From: Alphaproteobacteria bacterium
GTDB lineage: Bacteria; Myxococcota_A; UBA796; GCA-2862545
Direction of reading: 5' to 3'
Assembly: GCA_020632885.1 (NCBI GenBank)
Contig: JACKEQ010000008.1
Location: forward strand, 1-64,000
DNA: 64,000 bases
The translations under genes and the position numbers were made by a program. The notes below the pieces were generated by a model. It saw nothing but the letters and a program-made list of their open reading frames with translations. It made no database searches and was not told the origin of the DNA. Positions 16,961 to 26,469 of this stretch are shown piece after piece. Numbering within the stretch: position 1 is the first letter of the stretch; every line of letters begins with the position of its first letter.

Positions 16961-18721
16961 ATGTCCGTCACCGACCGCCGCGCCGCCCTCCAGTCCACCG
17001 CCCTCTACACGGGGGTCGCCGTCCTGGCGACGGTGGTCGTGTACATGTCCATCGGCCCCGAGAGCCGCGACGACAGCCACTGGTGGCGGGGCGTCCTGGC
17101 CGCGCTCGGCATCGTCTTCACACTCGCCTGGGCCGGCCTCCACGTGGCCGCCCCCCACGTGAAGCGCATCGGGGCCGACGTCCTGCGGTCCGTGATGATC
17201 GTGACCGTCGTGTTCGGCTGGTTCAACTACTACCAGTTCGACAAGAAGGTCTTCGACGGCCTCGGCGACTACACCGACATCACCTACTACTACGTGAACT
17301 CGAAGTACCTCGGCGAGCTCGGGTACTTCGGTCTCTACCCCGCGATGATCCTCGCGGACGCCGAGGGTCCCAAGCGCCACAGCGCCGCGGTGAAGCACTA
17401 CCGCGACCTCCGGGACTACGAGGAGAAGCCGGTCGAGGTGGCCCTGCAGCACGGCCGCCAGATCAAGGCCGAGAGCTTCACGCCGGAGCGCTGGGAGGAG
17501 TTCGCCCACGACGCGGACTACTTCCTGAGCCGGAAGTCCACGCGCTCCATGACGGGCAACTTCTACGTCGACCACGGCTACAACCCTCCCCCCACGTGGT
17601 CCGTGCCCGGCAAGTTCCTCGCCGACCTCGCGCCCGCGGAGAACGTGAAGTCCATCGCGCTCGTCGACGTCGGCATCGTGGCCGGCATGTTCGCGGTGGT
17701 GGCCTGGGCCTTCGGCATCGACGCGATGCTCTTCGCGATGCTCTTCTTCGTCACCACCTTCTCGGGGCGCTGGCCGATCCTCGGGGAGGCGCTGCTCCGG
17801 TTCGACTGGGTGTCGGCCCTCGTCGTGTCCATGTGCATGCTGAAGAAGGAGAAGTGGGCGCTGGCGGGCGGCTTCCTCGCCTACGCGGCCCTCAACCGCG
17901 TCTTCCCGGCGATCTTCTTCTTCGGTTGGGGCATCGTGTTCCTGATCGACACATACCGGCACCGGAAGCTCCTCACGAAGCACCTGCACTTCATCGCGGG
18001 TGCGGGTGCCGTGAGCGTCTTCCTCATCGGCATGGCGCTCGTGCAGTTCGGTCCGCAGACGTTCAAGGACTCCACGCGGAACCTGCTGATGCACAACAAG
18101 TCGTACAGCTCGCACCGCGTGGGCCTCGGCGACCTCGCGCTGTTCCGCGGGGAGAAGACGCGCGCGGAGATGAACCGGACGACGTACGAGCACGGTCCGG
18201 GCGGGCGGCCCACGCGCGGGATCCAGGCGAAGGAGTACATCCTCCGCGACAACCAGCTCGGCCTCCGGCTCGCGGCCCTGCTGGCGCTCGGGTTCCTCTC
18301 GTTCTACGCGTGGCGCTCGAAGCGGGACGCGTGGGAGCTCCTGCCCCTCGCGGCCCTGCCGTTCTTCCTCGCGACGAACCCCCAGATCAACTACTGGAAC
18401 CTCCGGCTCGTGCTGTTCGTCTGGCACGGCTACCAGCTCGCGCGGGGCACCGACCGTCGTGCGCTCCACGTGATGGGCCTGATGCTCCTGTTCGCGTGCG
18501 AGGTGGCCACCCAACACGCCCACCTCATGGAGGTCCCCGACCCCGGGAACCCCGCGCGCATGCTCCGCGCCGAGCGCTACTACGTCACGTCCACCACCTC
18601 GCTGTGGATGGGGATCTACTTCACGGCCCTGTGCGCGGCGCTCGGGTGGGAGGCCTTCAACGGCTCGCCCCCGGAGCCGACCGAGACCGACGACCCCGCC
18701 CTCGCTGCTGCCGCGGGATAG
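16961..18721 (+). CDS. Polytopic membrane protein, possible GT-C-like glycosyltransferase
   Basis: 586 residues with about ten hydrophobic segments: one near residues 15-33, another ~42-60, then a large soluble loop (~75-225, with acidic/aromatic YVNSKYLGELGYFGLYPAMI), then a helix-rich second half (SIALVDVGIVAGMFAVVAWA, FFVTTF, AIFFFGWGIVFLI, AGAGAVSVFLIGMALV). Loop-then-bundle layout and the GYFGLYP phrase resemble uncharacterised GT-C-like sugar transferases of deltaproteobacteria; no DxD/ExD motif can be called with confidence. It likely sits in the inner membrane. ATG at 16961. The downstream cyclic-nucleotide-binding gene follows after 9 nt and is presumably co-transcribed. Confidence 0.7.
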   Translation: MSVTDRRAALQSTALYTGVAVLATVVVYMSIGPESRDDSHWWRGVLAALGIVFTLAWAGLHVAAPHVKRIGADVLRSVMIVTVVFGWFNYYQFDKKVFDGLGDYTDITYYYVNSKYLGELGYFGLYPAMILADAEGPKRHSAAVKHYRDLRDYEEKPVEVALQHGRQIKAESFTPERWEEFAHDADYFLSRKSTRSMTGNFYVDHGYNPPPTWSVPGKFLADLAPAENVKSIALVDVGIVAGMFAVVAWAFGIDAMLFAMLFFVTTFSGRWPILGEALLRFDWVSALVVSMCMLKKEKWALAGGFLAYAALNRVFPAIFFFGWGIVFLIDTYRHRKLLTKHLHFIAGAGAVSVFLIGMALVQFGPQTFKDSTRNLLMHNKSYSSHRVGLGDLALFRGEKTRAEMNRTTYEHGPGGRPTRGIQAKEYILRDNQLGLRLAALLALGFLSFYAWRSKRDAWELLPLAALPFFLATNPQINYWNLRLVLFVWHGYQLARGTDRRALHVMGLMLLFACEVATQHAHLMEVPDPGNPARMLRAERYYVTSTTSLWMGIYFTALCAALGWEAFNGSPPEPTETDDPALAAAAG

Positions 18722-18730
18722 ACTGCGTCC

Positions 18731-19756
18731 ATGTCCATCTTCGACGGCCTCAACGACATCGACGCGGCCACGGCGCGTCGGCGCTTCCGCACCCACAACA
18801 TGCGTGCGGGCGACGTGCTCACGCGTGCGGGCGACGTGGGCCGTGGGCTCGCCATCGTGGAGCAGGGGTCCCTCGAGGTCGAGGTGGCCGGCGCGGTGGT
18901 CGGCACCATCGGGGTGGGCGGCATGCTCGGCGAGGCCGGGCTCTTCGCGGACGGGCGGCGCATGGCCACCGTGCGCGCCACCCAGCCCACGGTGCTCTCG
19001 CTGCTCACGCGGGAGGGCTACGAAGAGCTCCGCGACACCGTGCACCCGATCTGCATCGCGATCGAGCGGGTCACCCTCGCCAACCAGGTCCAGCGCCTGC
19101 GCAGCACGGGCCAGCGCGTGGCCCAGCTCGGGCTCGGCGTGCCGAGCGCCGTCCGCCCCACCAACGCGTTCTTCGCCGCGGTCGCGAGGCTCTTCGGCAG
19201 TGGCGAGATCGCGCCCACGGACGGGGACGCCCTCGACACGCTCCTCGCGAGCGCGCTGTTCCACGGCGCCCCACGCCCCGCGGTCGAGCCCATCGCCGGT
19301 TGGTTCCAGACGCTCTCCTGCCGGTCTGGAGCCTTCCTCTGCACCGAAGGCGAGGAGGGCGAGAGCATGTTCCTGCTCGAGTCCGGGCTCGTCGAGGTGC
19401 TCGTCAGCATGGACGGCACACCCCAGCAGGTCGCCACGCTCGAGCCGGGCGCGGCCTTCGGCATGGTGTCGCTCGCGAGCGGGTCCACGCGCATGAGCTC
19501 CTGCGTGGCGCGGTCGCCCTCGAGGGTGCACATGCTGAACCGCGACGGCTGGAACGCCCTGATCGACGAGCCGTACATGGTGGGCAGCACCTTCCGGCGG
19601 GCCGTGATCCGCGCGTTCAGCGACCAGCTCGAATACTCCAACGCCCAGCTCGCCGAGTACGAGAACCGGATGTCGACGGACGGCTCGACCACCGGCCTCC
19701 GGAACGCCCAGCGCGGCCTGCAGTCTCACGATAGAGTGGTGGCGCCCGGCTCCTGA
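18731..19756 (+). CDS. Protein with two cyclic-nucleotide-binding (CNB) domains
   Basis: 341 residues. Two CRP-like beta-roll domains: the first about 1-120 (MRAGDVLTRAGDVGRGLAIV, then GGMLGEAGLFADGRRMATV, which matches the phosphate-binding cassette GE-[AG]), the second about 190-325 (GAFLCTEGEEGESMFLLESG, then GAAFGMVSLASGSTRMSSCV). The second cassette lacks the canonical R-x-A end. There is no helix-turn-helix, so this is not a CRP transcription factor but a regulatory or adaptor protein. A helical linker (IERVTLANQVQRLRSTGQRV) joins the domains. It may bind cAMP or cGMP, or only keep the fold. It lies directly after the membrane-protein gene. Confidence 0.82.
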   Translation: MSIFDGLNDIDAATARRRFRTHNMRAGDVLTRAGDVGRGLAIVEQGSLEVEVAGAVVGTIGVGGMLGEAGLFADGRRMATVRATQPTVLSLLTREGYEELRDTVHPICIAIERVTLANQVQRLRSTGQRVAQLGLGVPSAVRPTNAFFAAVARLFGSGEIAPTDGDALDTLLASALFHGAPRPAVEPIAGWFQTLSCRSGAFLCTEGEEGESMFLLESGLVEVLVSMDGTPQQVATLEPGAAFGMVSLASGSTRMSSCVARSPSRVHMLNRDGWNALIDEPYMVGSTFRRAVIRAFSDQLEYSNAQLAEYENRMSTDGSTTGLRNAQRGLQSHDRVVAPGS

Positions 19757-19793
19757 CCGAGGAACGGGACCCGTCCACTCCGTTGGGAGTCCC

Positions 19794-21767
19794 ATGCGCT
19801 TCGCCCCGCTGCTCGCCGCCGTCCTCCTCGTCGCCTGCAAGGGCGAGCCCACCGATCCCACCGAGACGGATGCGGACACCGACGCGGACGCCGACAGCGA
19901 CTCCGATGCGGACGCCGATGCCGACAGCGATGCCGACGCGGACACCGATGCGGACGCAGACGCGGACACCGACGCGGACACCGACACCGAGCCGGTGTGC
20001 CCCGACGACGGCAACGAGCCCAACGACACCGTGTCCACGGCCACCTTCGTGCTGCCCGCCACGGGCCAGGTGCTCCAGCCCGCTTCGCCGGACGTGTTCT
20101 CCTTCGTGCTGGCTCCCGGCGAGCGTGCCGTGGTCACCGCGAGCTTCCTGCACGCAGACGGCAACCTCGACCTGGAGATCCGGAACGGGTCGGGCGCGAC
20201 CATCGCGGAGGCCACGTCCACCACGGACGACGAGACCGTCACCGTGGTGAACACGAGCCCGTTCGCGGAGGTCTTCTTCGCCGTGGCGTCGGTGGCCGAT
20301 GCGGGCGCGTGCATGACGTACGATCTGGCCGTGGACGTCACGCCGGGCACCTGTCTCGACCAGTCCACGTCGGCCGCGGGTGTGGTGGACCTCGGCGACC
20401 TGTGCACGGCCGAGGCCTTCTTCCCCGTCCCGTCCTGCGCGGCGGTCTCCGGCGGCGACGTGGCCGTGCAGTTCACCGCGCCCACCGCGGGCACCTGGTT
20501 GTTCGACTCCACCGCCTCGGCCTTCGACAGCGTGGTGGCCGTGCGGATGTCCTGCGCCGGGGTCACCGAGCTCGCGTGCGACGCGGGCGGCACCGGCGGC
20601 GGCGTGGCGAGCCAGGACCTGGCGGCCGGTCAGAGCGTGGTGGTCGTGGTGCAGTCCGAGGATGGCTCGTGTGGTGCGGCGTCCCTCACCATCGAGGCGA
20701 TGCCGGACACCGGTGACACGGGGGGTGACGCGGACACGGACACGGACGCGGACAGCGACACGGACACGGACACGGACACCGACTCGGATGCCGACGCGGA
20801 CACGGACGCGGACACGGACGCGGATGCGGACACGGACGCGGACACCGATGCGGATGCGGACACGGACGCGGACACCGATGCCGATGCGGACGCGGACACG
20901 GACGCCGACACCGACGCGGACACGGACGCCGATACCGACGCGGACACGGACGCCGATACCGACGCGGACACGGACGCGGACACAGACGCCGATACCGACG
21001 CGGACACGGACGCCGATACCGACGCGGACACGGACGCCGACACCGACGCGGACACGGACGCCGACACCGACGCGGACACGGACGCCGATACCGACGCGGA
21101 CACGGACGCGGACACGGACGCCGACACCGACGCGGACACGGACGCCGACACCGATCCGGGCACCACGACCGTGGTGCTGAACGCCGTGCACGACAACACC
21201 CTGTTCGAGGACGGGGTGAGCTCGAACGGCGCCGGTCCCCGCCTGTTCGTCGGGCGGACCAACGAGGGCACCGCGTACCTCCGTCGCGGTCTCGTGGCCT
21301 TCGACGTCTCCGGCATCCCGTCCAACGCCACCGTGGTCGCCGCGACCCTCGACCTCGTCCCGGTCGCGGGCACCGGGCCGACCTCGATCGGCGTGCATCT
21401 GGCGGTCACGGACTGGGGCGAGGGCACCTCGGACTCCAGCGGGACCCAGGGTGGGGGGCAGGGGGCCCCTGCGACCGCCGGCGACGCGACCTGGCCGTGC
21501 GCGATGGCCGACGGCGCGGGCCTGTGCACCACGTCCTGGACCACGGCGGGCGGCGACTACGTGGGCACGCCCACCGCCACGGCCTCCGTCGACACGGCGG
21601 CGTCGTTCACGGGCCTGACCGCCGACGTGCAGGCGTGGATCGGGGGCACCGCCAACTTCGGGTGGGTCCTGGTCGGCGACGAGGCCACCGCGGGCAGCGC
21701 GATGGGCTTCTCCACCCGCGAGGGGGCCTCCGCTCCCACCCTCACCGTCGAGTACAGCACCCCCTGA
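19794..21767 (+). CDS. Asp-rich-linker lipoprotein with PPC-like and DNRLRE-like domains
   Basis: 657 residues. Lipobox in MRFAPLLAAVLLVAC (Cys15). A first acidic linker of alternating Asp with Ala/Thr/Ser covers ~25-66. Residues ~68-310 hold beta domains of the pre-peptidase C-terminal style (NEPNDTVSTATFVLPATGQV, a short VDLGDLCTAEAFFPVP repeat unit). A second linker, residues 312-454, is almost purely (Asp-Ala-Asp-Thr)n. The C-terminal ~200 residues match DNRLRE-type domains (DNTLFEDG ... RRGLVAFDVSGIPSNATVVA), seen in secreted surface proteins. Such Asp-Thr/Ala linkers are typical of Myxococcota surface lipoproteins and may bind calcium or act as spacers. The stop overlaps the start of the TetR gene by one base (TGATG). 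Confidence 0.85.
   Translation: MRFAPLLAAVLLVACKGEPTDPTETDADTDADADSDSDADADADSDADADTDADADADTDADTDTEPVCPDDGNEPNDTVSTATFVLPATGQVLQPASPDVFSFVLAPGERAVVTASFLHADGNLDLEIRNGSGATIAEATSTTDDETVTVVNTSPFAEVFFAVASVADAGACMTYDLAVDVTPGTCLDQSTSAAGVVDLGDLCTAEAFFPVPSCAAVSGGDVAVQFTAPTAGTWLFDSTASAFDSVVAVRMSCAGVTELACDAGGTGGGVASQDLAAGQSVVVVVQSEDGSCGAASLTIEAMPDTGDTGGDADTDTDADSDTDTDTDTDSDADADTDADTDADADTDADTDADADTDADTDADADADTDADTDADTDADTDADTDADTDADTDADTDADTDADTDADTDADTDADTDADTDADTDADTDADTDADTDADTDADTDADTDADTDPGTTTVVLNAVHDNTLFEDGVSSNGAGPRLFVGRTNEGTAYLRRGLVAFDVSGIPSNATVVAATLDLVPVAGTGPTSIGVHLAVTDWGEGTSDSSGTQGGGQGAPATAGDATWPCAMADGAGLCTTSWTTAGGDYVGTPTATASVDTAASFTGLTADVQAWIGGTANFGWVLVGDEATAGSAMGFSTREGASAPTLTVEYSTP
20727..21155 (+). 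repeat. Asp-Ala/Asp-Thr coding tandem repeat (6/12/24-bp units)
   Basis: The basic 6-bp unit is GAC plus GCG/GCC or ACG/ACC, organised into 12-bp Asp-Ala-Asp-Thr units. From about 20900 onward a 24-bp higher unit recurs (GACACGGACGCC followed by GATACCGACGCG), with GATACC and GACACC variants alternating. Only Asp codons flank the Ala/Thr codons throughout 143 residues. The length is expected to vary between strains by slippage. Confidence 0.9.
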
Positions 21768-22393
21768 TGGCCGACGACGAGAAGACCGGAAACCCGCGCG
21801 GCGCGCGGAGCATCAAGCGCATCCTCGACGCCGCCGCCCGCATCTTCGGCCGCGAGGGCTTCCAGGGCGCCTCCATGAGCGCGGTGGCCCGCGCGGCGGG
21901 CGTGAGCAAGGGGCTCCTGCACTACCACTTCGACAGCAAGGAGCACCTGCTCATCGAGGCCCAGCGGGCCACCTTCCGGCAGATCCACAGCCGGTTCGAG
22001 GAGCGCCACCAGGCCGGCCAGCGGGGCATGGACGGGGCGCTCGAGGTGCTCGACAACCTCTGGGAGGCGCTGCGCGAGATGCGCACGTGGGCGCCGTTCA
22101 TGGTGGAGATCCTGGCCCTCGGCGCGCATCGGGGGCCCATCAAGACCTACCTGGAGGAGTTCGTCGGCGAGAGCATGGAGCTCCTCGAGAAGGGCATCGG
22201 CACCGTGTTCGCGGACGATCTCGCGGCCATGGAGGTCTCGCCGGGCCGGCTGGCGCGGCTCGTCCGGGTCTCGATGTACGGGCTCATCGTGGAGCTCGCG
22301 TACGCCCGCGACGAGGACGCCCTGCTCGCCGTCGACCAGACCTACGCCGACCTGCGCGACACCTTCGCCGTCATCGCGGTGCAGCGTGGGTGA
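21767..22393 (+). CDS. TetR/AcrR-family transcription regulator
   Basis: 208 residues. The N-terminal helix-turn-helix is clear: SIKRILDAAARIFGREGFQG ASMSAVARAAGVSKGLLHYHFDSKEHLL, the hallmark of TetR regulators, followed by an all-helical ligand/dimer domain. The ATG at 21767 overlaps the previous stop by one base, and its own end overlaps the next gene by 8 nt. Its translational coupling to a DsbA-like isomerase suggests it may control that gene or a detoxification pathway. The ligand is unknown. Confidence 0.9.
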   Translation: MADDEKTGNPRGARSIKRILDAAARIFGREGFQGASMSAVARAAGVSKGLLHYHFDSKEHLLIEAQRATFRQIHSRFEERHQAGQRGMDGALEVLDNLWEALREMRTWAPFMVEILALGAHRGPIKTYLEEFVGESMELLEKGIGTVFADDLAAMEVSPGRLARLVRVSMYGLIVELAYARDEDALLAVDQTYADLRDTFAVIAVQRG

Positions 22394-23552
22394 CCGTCCG
22401 GAGGTCGAGCTCTTCTTCGACGTCGTGTGCCCCTACGCCTGGATCGCGGCAGAGCGCCTGATGCGGATGGAGGCGGCGGGCGAGCTGGTGATCCGCTGGC
22501 GCCCCATGCTCCTCGGGGGTGTGCTCCGCGCGGTCGGGCAGGCGGATCGGCCCATGGATGCGATGGCCCCGGCCAAGGTCGCGCACATCCAGGCCGACCT
22601 CGACCGTCAGGCCAGCGCCCTCGGCCTGTCGATCCGCTACCCGCCCGACCACCCGCGGCGCACGGTGAACGCGATGCGGGCGCTGGTCGCGGTGGACCCC
22701 GCCCGCCTGCCCGACCTCGCGCGCGTGCTCTGGCGGGCGTACTGGACCGAGGGCGCCCAGATCGCCCACCAGGACGTCCTGGAGCGGCTCATCGCGCCCT
22801 TCGGCCTCACCTGGGACGACGTGGAGGGCGCGCGGGACGGGCTGTTCGCGAGCACCACCGAGGCGGTGGACCGCGGTGTGTTCGGCGCCCCCGGCATGTT
22901 CGCGGGTGGCCGCCTGTTCTGGGGCTCCGACCGCGTGATCGCCGTGCGCCACGCCCTGGGGCTGCCCCTGCCGCCCCTGGAGCCCACCGGCCCCCTCGAG
23001 GTCTTCCACGACTTCTCGAGCCCCTACAGCTACCTCGGGACCGTCCCGCTCCTCGGGCGTCCCGACGTCACCCTGCGGCCCATGCTGCTCGGGGCCCTGT
23101 TCCAGACGCTCGGGACCCCCGTCGTCCCCATCGCCTCCTTCGGAGAGGCGCGCCGCGCCTGGACCCTCCGCGACGTCGAGCAGCAGGCGGAGATGCGCGG
23201 TCTTCCGTTCCGCTTCTCGCCGGTGTTCCCGCTCCGGTCGGTGCTGCCGCTCCGGGTGGCCCTCCAGGAGCCCGCCGCCACGGGCCCGATCTATGCGGCG
23301 ACCTGGGCGGACGGCCTGGACACCGGCCATCCCGACGTGCTTCGCGAGGTGCTCGACAGCGCGGGTCTGGCGGGCGTGGACCTGGTGGCGGGCGCAGACG
23401 ACCCCGCCGTGAAGGCCAGGCTCCGCGAGAACACGGAGCGCGCCGTGTCCGTCGGGGTCCCCGGTGCGCCGAGCTACCTCCACGCCCTCGGGTTGTTCTG
23501 GGGTCAGGACCGCCTCCCGCTGATCGCGGAGCTGGAGGGACTGCAGGCTTGA
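22386..23552 (+). CDS. Tandem DsbA-like / 2-hydroxychromene-2-carboxylate isomerase-family protein
   Basis: 388 residues from a GTG that overlaps the TetR gene. Two thioredoxin-fold (DsbA/HCCA isomerase, kappa-GST-like) domains are fused: first FFDVVCPYAWIAAERL (residues ~8-24), ending in GVFGAPGMFAGGRLFWGSDR; second FHDFSSPYSYLGTVPL (~206-222), ending in GVPGAPSYLHALGLFWGQDR. Each has the [VF]-G-[AV]-P cis-Pro loop and the W-G-x-D-R end that define the family. Only the first domain keeps a Cys at the active-site turn (CPYA). The family isomerises aromatic-ring cleavage products with glutathione or acts as FrnE-like oxidoreductase. A tandem fusion is less usual than a single domain. Confidence 0.85.
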   Translation: MGDRPEVELFFDVVCPYAWIAAERLMRMEAAGELVIRWRPMLLGGVLRAVGQADRPMDAMAPAKVAHIQADLDRQASALGLSIRYPPDHPRRTVNAMRALVAVDPARLPDLARVLWRAYWTEGAQIAHQDVLERLIAPFGLTWDDVEGARDGLFASTTEAVDRGVFGAPGMFAGGRLFWGSDRVIAVRHALGLPLPPLEPTGPLEVFHDFSSPYSYLGTVPLLGRPDVTLRPMLLGALFQTLGTPVVPIASFGEARRAWTLRDVEQQAEMRGLPFRFSPVFPLRSVLPLRVALQEPAATGPIYAATWADGLDTGHPDVLREVLDSAGLAGVDLVAGADDPAVKARLRENTERAVSVGVPGAPSYLHALGLFWGQDRLPLIAELEGLQA

Positions 23553-23586
23553 CGCGGGGTGTCGGTCGGCACACACTCTCCCGGTC

Positions 23587-23592
23587 AGGAGA
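23587..23592 (+). promoter_or_regulatory. Ribosome binding site for the TTG-started lipoprotein
   Basis: AGGAGA, 7 nt before the TTG at 23600; it decides this start. Confidence 0.55.
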
Positions 23593-23599
23593 CTCCGCA

Positions 23600-24217
23600 T
23601 TGTCCAAGCTCTCTCAGGCCACGCTGGCCGCAACCCTCGCCTTCGTCCTCGCCTGCACGGGCGGCGAGACCCCCATGGGGCCGGCCTCCGTCGGCAGCGC
23701 GCCTGCTCCCGAGGCCCCAGCACCCCTCGCCGTGCCCGCGGACGCCCCGGAGCCCGATGCCGCTCCGCCCGACGCCGGCAACGTCGAGACCCCCGATCCG
23801 GACGGTGCCGGCGGGGCCGCCGGCGACACGTGGTGCTGCCAGTACGACGGGCCGCTGGGCAAGACCCACGACCTCATCGACAACCCCGCCGAGTGTGCGC
23901 AGAAGTACGCCGACCACAACCCCGAGTTCATCAGCTCGGCGGAGTGTGCGCCCGTGTGCTGCAAGTACGCGAAGGACCCCGCGGACCTCTCGAAGGGCTT
24001 CACCTGGGAGAGCGTCGCCGCGGCCAACTGCGAGATGCGCAAGGGCACGGTGGAGTCCATCGCCGACGGAGCCACCTGTCGCGATCCCAGCATCCCCGCG
24101 CCCCGCGCGTCCACGGTGCGTCCGGCGCCCCCGCCTGCACCTCCGCCGCCCAAGCCGCCCACCTTCCGTGAGCGCATGGGCAACCCGCACAACCCGCGTG
24201 GGCAGAAAGCGAAGTAG
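23600..24217 (+). CDS. Cys-rich lipoprotein of unknown function
   Basis: 205 residues, TTG start (MSKLSQATLAATLAFVLAC, lipid-Cys19). A ~55-residue Pro/Ala/Glu-rich spacer follows. The core has two similar Cys units: DTWCCQYDGPLGKTHDLIDN with PAEC, then APVCCKYAKDPADLSKGFTW with a later NC and TC. These C-C-x-Y repeats suggest disulfide-stabilised small domains facing the periplasm or the outside. The tail is Pro-rich and basic (PPPPKPPTFRERMGNP). No family is recognised. It lies 2 nt before the metallophosphatase gene. Confidence 0.7.
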   Translation: MSKLSQATLAATLAFVLACTGGETPMGPASVGSAPAPEAPAPLAVPADAPEPDAAPPDAGNVETPDPDGAGGAAGDTWCCQYDGPLGKTHDLIDNPAECAQKYADHNPEFISSAECAPVCCKYAKDPADLSKGFTWESVAAANCEMRKGTVESIADGATCRDPSIPAPRASTVRPAPPPAPPPPKPPTFRERMGNPHNPRGQKAK

Positions 24218-24219
24218 GG

Positions 24220-24849
24220 ATGGCGACCCTCGTCGTCGGGGACGTCCACGGCTGCGCGGACGAGCTCCGCGCGTTGCTCGCCTCCGTCCGGCCCGACAGG
24301 GTCGTGATGGTGGGCGACCTGTTCACGAAGGGCCCCGATCCGGTCGGGGTCTACGACCAGGTGCGCGACCACGAGGTGGTGATCGGCAACCACGACGACC
24401 GTCTGCTCCAGGTGCTCGACGGCGAGCGCCGGCGTGACGTGCACGCCCAGGTCGTGGTGGCCTCCCTGGACGCCCGCGACCGGGGCTGGCGGCGCTGGCT
24501 CGGCACACGCCCGCTCACCGTGCAGGCAGGCCCGTTCACCGTCGTCCACGCAGCCCTGCATCCCAGCGGCGACCCCGCGCAGACCGACCGTCACACGGCC
24601 ACCTACCTGCGGCGCTACGAGCACCAGGCCCGGGGTCTGCGCTGGTGGGCGGACTACCGGGGTGAGAGGCCCGTGATCTTCGGCCACGACGCCATCCGCG
24701 GCCTCGTCCGGGTCGAGCGGAACGGGCTTCCGTGGGTCGTCGGCCTCGACAGCGGCTGCGTGTACGGCGGGTTCCTCTCCGGGTACGTCGTGGAGGAGGA
24801 CCGCGTGGTGAGCGTCCGGGCGCGCCGGGTGTACCGGAACCCTGGGTAG
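24220..24849 (+). CDS. Calcineurin-like metallophosphatase (PrpE/ApaH-type)
   Basis: 209 residues. All core motifs of the Ser/Thr phosphatase-like metallophosphoesterases are visible: GDVHGC (residues 7-12), GDLFTKGPD (~33-41), GNHDDRLL (~56), VVHAALHP (His near 109) and FGHDA (~149), then GLDSGCVYGG. These place the di-metal centre. The ending LDSGCVYGG..S is characteristic of diadenosine tetraphosphatase (PrpE, ApaH) relatives and PPP-type protein phosphatases, so the substrate could be Ap4A or a phosphoprotein. ATG at 24220; its stop lies 3 nt from the convergent kinase gene stop. Confidence 0.9.
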   Translation: MATLVVGDVHGCADELRALLASVRPDRVVMVGDLFTKGPDPVGVYDQVRDHEVVIGNHDDRLLQVLDGERRRDVHAQVVVASLDARDRGWRRWLGTRPLTVQAGPFTVVHAALHPSGDPAQTDRHTATYLRRYEHQARGLRWWADYRGERPVIFGHDAIRGLVRVERNGLPWVVGLDSGCVYGGFLSGYVVEEDRVVSVRARRVYRNPG

Positions 24850-24852
24850 GCG

Positions 24853-25500
24853 TCAGCTCTGGCGGATCATGTTCGTGTAGGTGAGCTCACCCTCGGACAG
24901 CCAGAAGAACGCCTCCTCCATGCCCGGCCGGTAGCCGAGCTCCTCGCTCCGCGCCTGGAGCGTGCGCCACTGGCGCTTGGCCTCCCGGTCCTCGCCGAGC
25001 TGGGTCAGCCGGCGGGCGTGCATCTCGAGGGCCCCGAGGTAGGTCTCGGTGTTCAGGGTCTTGGAGGCCGACTCCATGAGGTCCATCCAGGCCTCCTCCT
25101 CCAGCGGCTCCACGGCGCCCAGGATGAGCCTGGCGTAGATCTCGAGCTCCGCGTAGCTGTTGGCCCGCGCCTCCTCCAGGCCCGCGTGGCCCTGCTCCAG
25201 CGCGAGGTCGTCGTGACCTCCGCTCACCGCGGCACGCGCGCGCTCCAGGAGGAAGAGGGTGTGACCGTACGTGTCCGCGTTGGGCGCCTCCACCTCGAGG
25301 GCGCGGTCCACCTCGCTCTGCTGGCGCCACCAGCGCACGAGGGTCGCCGGCACCTCGGGGTCCGCGTGCTGGAGCTCCTGGAGGGTCTGGTGGGCCACCT
25401 GCGCCTCGGCGGTGTTGCCCTGGAGGGCGGCGAGCAGGAGGGCGACGCGCATGGCGGACGCGAGCAGGTGGTCGAGGCGGAGGGCGCGGATCTGGTGCAC
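24853..25500 (-). other. Open C-terminal fragment of the kinase-NTPase-TPR gene
   Basis: 215 codons of the helical repeat region, from MHQIRALRLDHLLAS to the natural TGA. The true frame enters from upstream near 25550. Confidence 0.6.
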
Positions 25501-26469
25501 GGTCTGGTCGAGGACCTGCCGGGCGCCCGCGGTCTCCCCGCGCTCGGCGAGAGCAGGGTGGCCAGCGCCAGGCCGGTCTCGGCCGAGAGATAGACGTCGC
25601 CGGTCTCCTGGGACGCCTCGCGGGCGCTGCGCGTGTAGGACTCGGCCTGGCGTCGGTGGCCCAGGCTCCGGAGCACCATGCCCAGGCGGCTGGACGCGTA
25701 GGCCACGCCGCGGAGGTAGCCGAGCCCGTGGCTGCGCCGGATGGTGGCCATGGCGAGCTTGCGCGTCGCGTCCAGCTTGCCAGCCGCGTAGGCGATCTCG
25801 GTCTTCCAGCGCAGCACGCGAACGACGTCGAGGGATCGGGGTCGGCCGCGAGGACCTCCTCGACGCGCTTCAACGCCCGCAGCGCGTCGCGGTTGTGGCC
25901 GAGCATGATGCGGCACTGGATGGCCACCAGGAGCGCCCGGACGCGTGTGGTGGCGCTGGCGCCCTCGGCCGACGCGACCCGGAGGCTGGCCACCAGGGCC
26001 GGCCGCACGCCACCCTCCCGCAGGGCGTACTCGGCGCGGAGGACGCGTGCGAGCAGGCGCTCCTCCTCGGTGGACGCGAGGTGCTCGCAGAACTCCACGA
26101 GGGACGTGCGCACCGCGACGTCGGTCCGCAGGGCGACCCGCGCCTGGACGAAGGCGACCTCGAAGCGCCCGTGGTCGACGTTCTCGCCGGGCAGGGGCAG
26201 CGTGTCGAGGAGCAGGAGCAGCCGGCGGGCCTTCGCGTAGACGCCGCGCCGCTCGGCGAGCACGGCAGCCCGAGCGGCCGGGGCCCACGCGCGACCGGGG
26301 TCGCCGGCGAGCAGCCAGAACGCCGCGAGCTCGTCGTGGTCGGCCTCGGAGAGCGTGTTGCCCATGGCCACCGCGGTCTCCCGGGCGGGACCGGCCAGCT
26401 CGACGAGCCGGGAGCGCACGAGCTCCAGCGCCGTGCGCCCGTGGAGCGACACCCGCCCGTCGTCGACCT

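Noticed and set aside
16646..20593. 1,315-codon minus-strand frame
   Set aside because: It runs antisense through three clear genes (kinase start, membrane protein, CNB protein) and shows low-complexity composition.
20727..21155. CRISPR-like or regulatory repeat
   Set aside because: The repeat is in frame within a lipoprotein and codes for a regular peptide pattern.
19617..21398. Minus-strand frames made of Val-Arg-Val-Gly or Ser-Val-Ser-Ala runs
   Set aside because: They are antisense images of the Asp-rich repeat in the lipoprotein gene.
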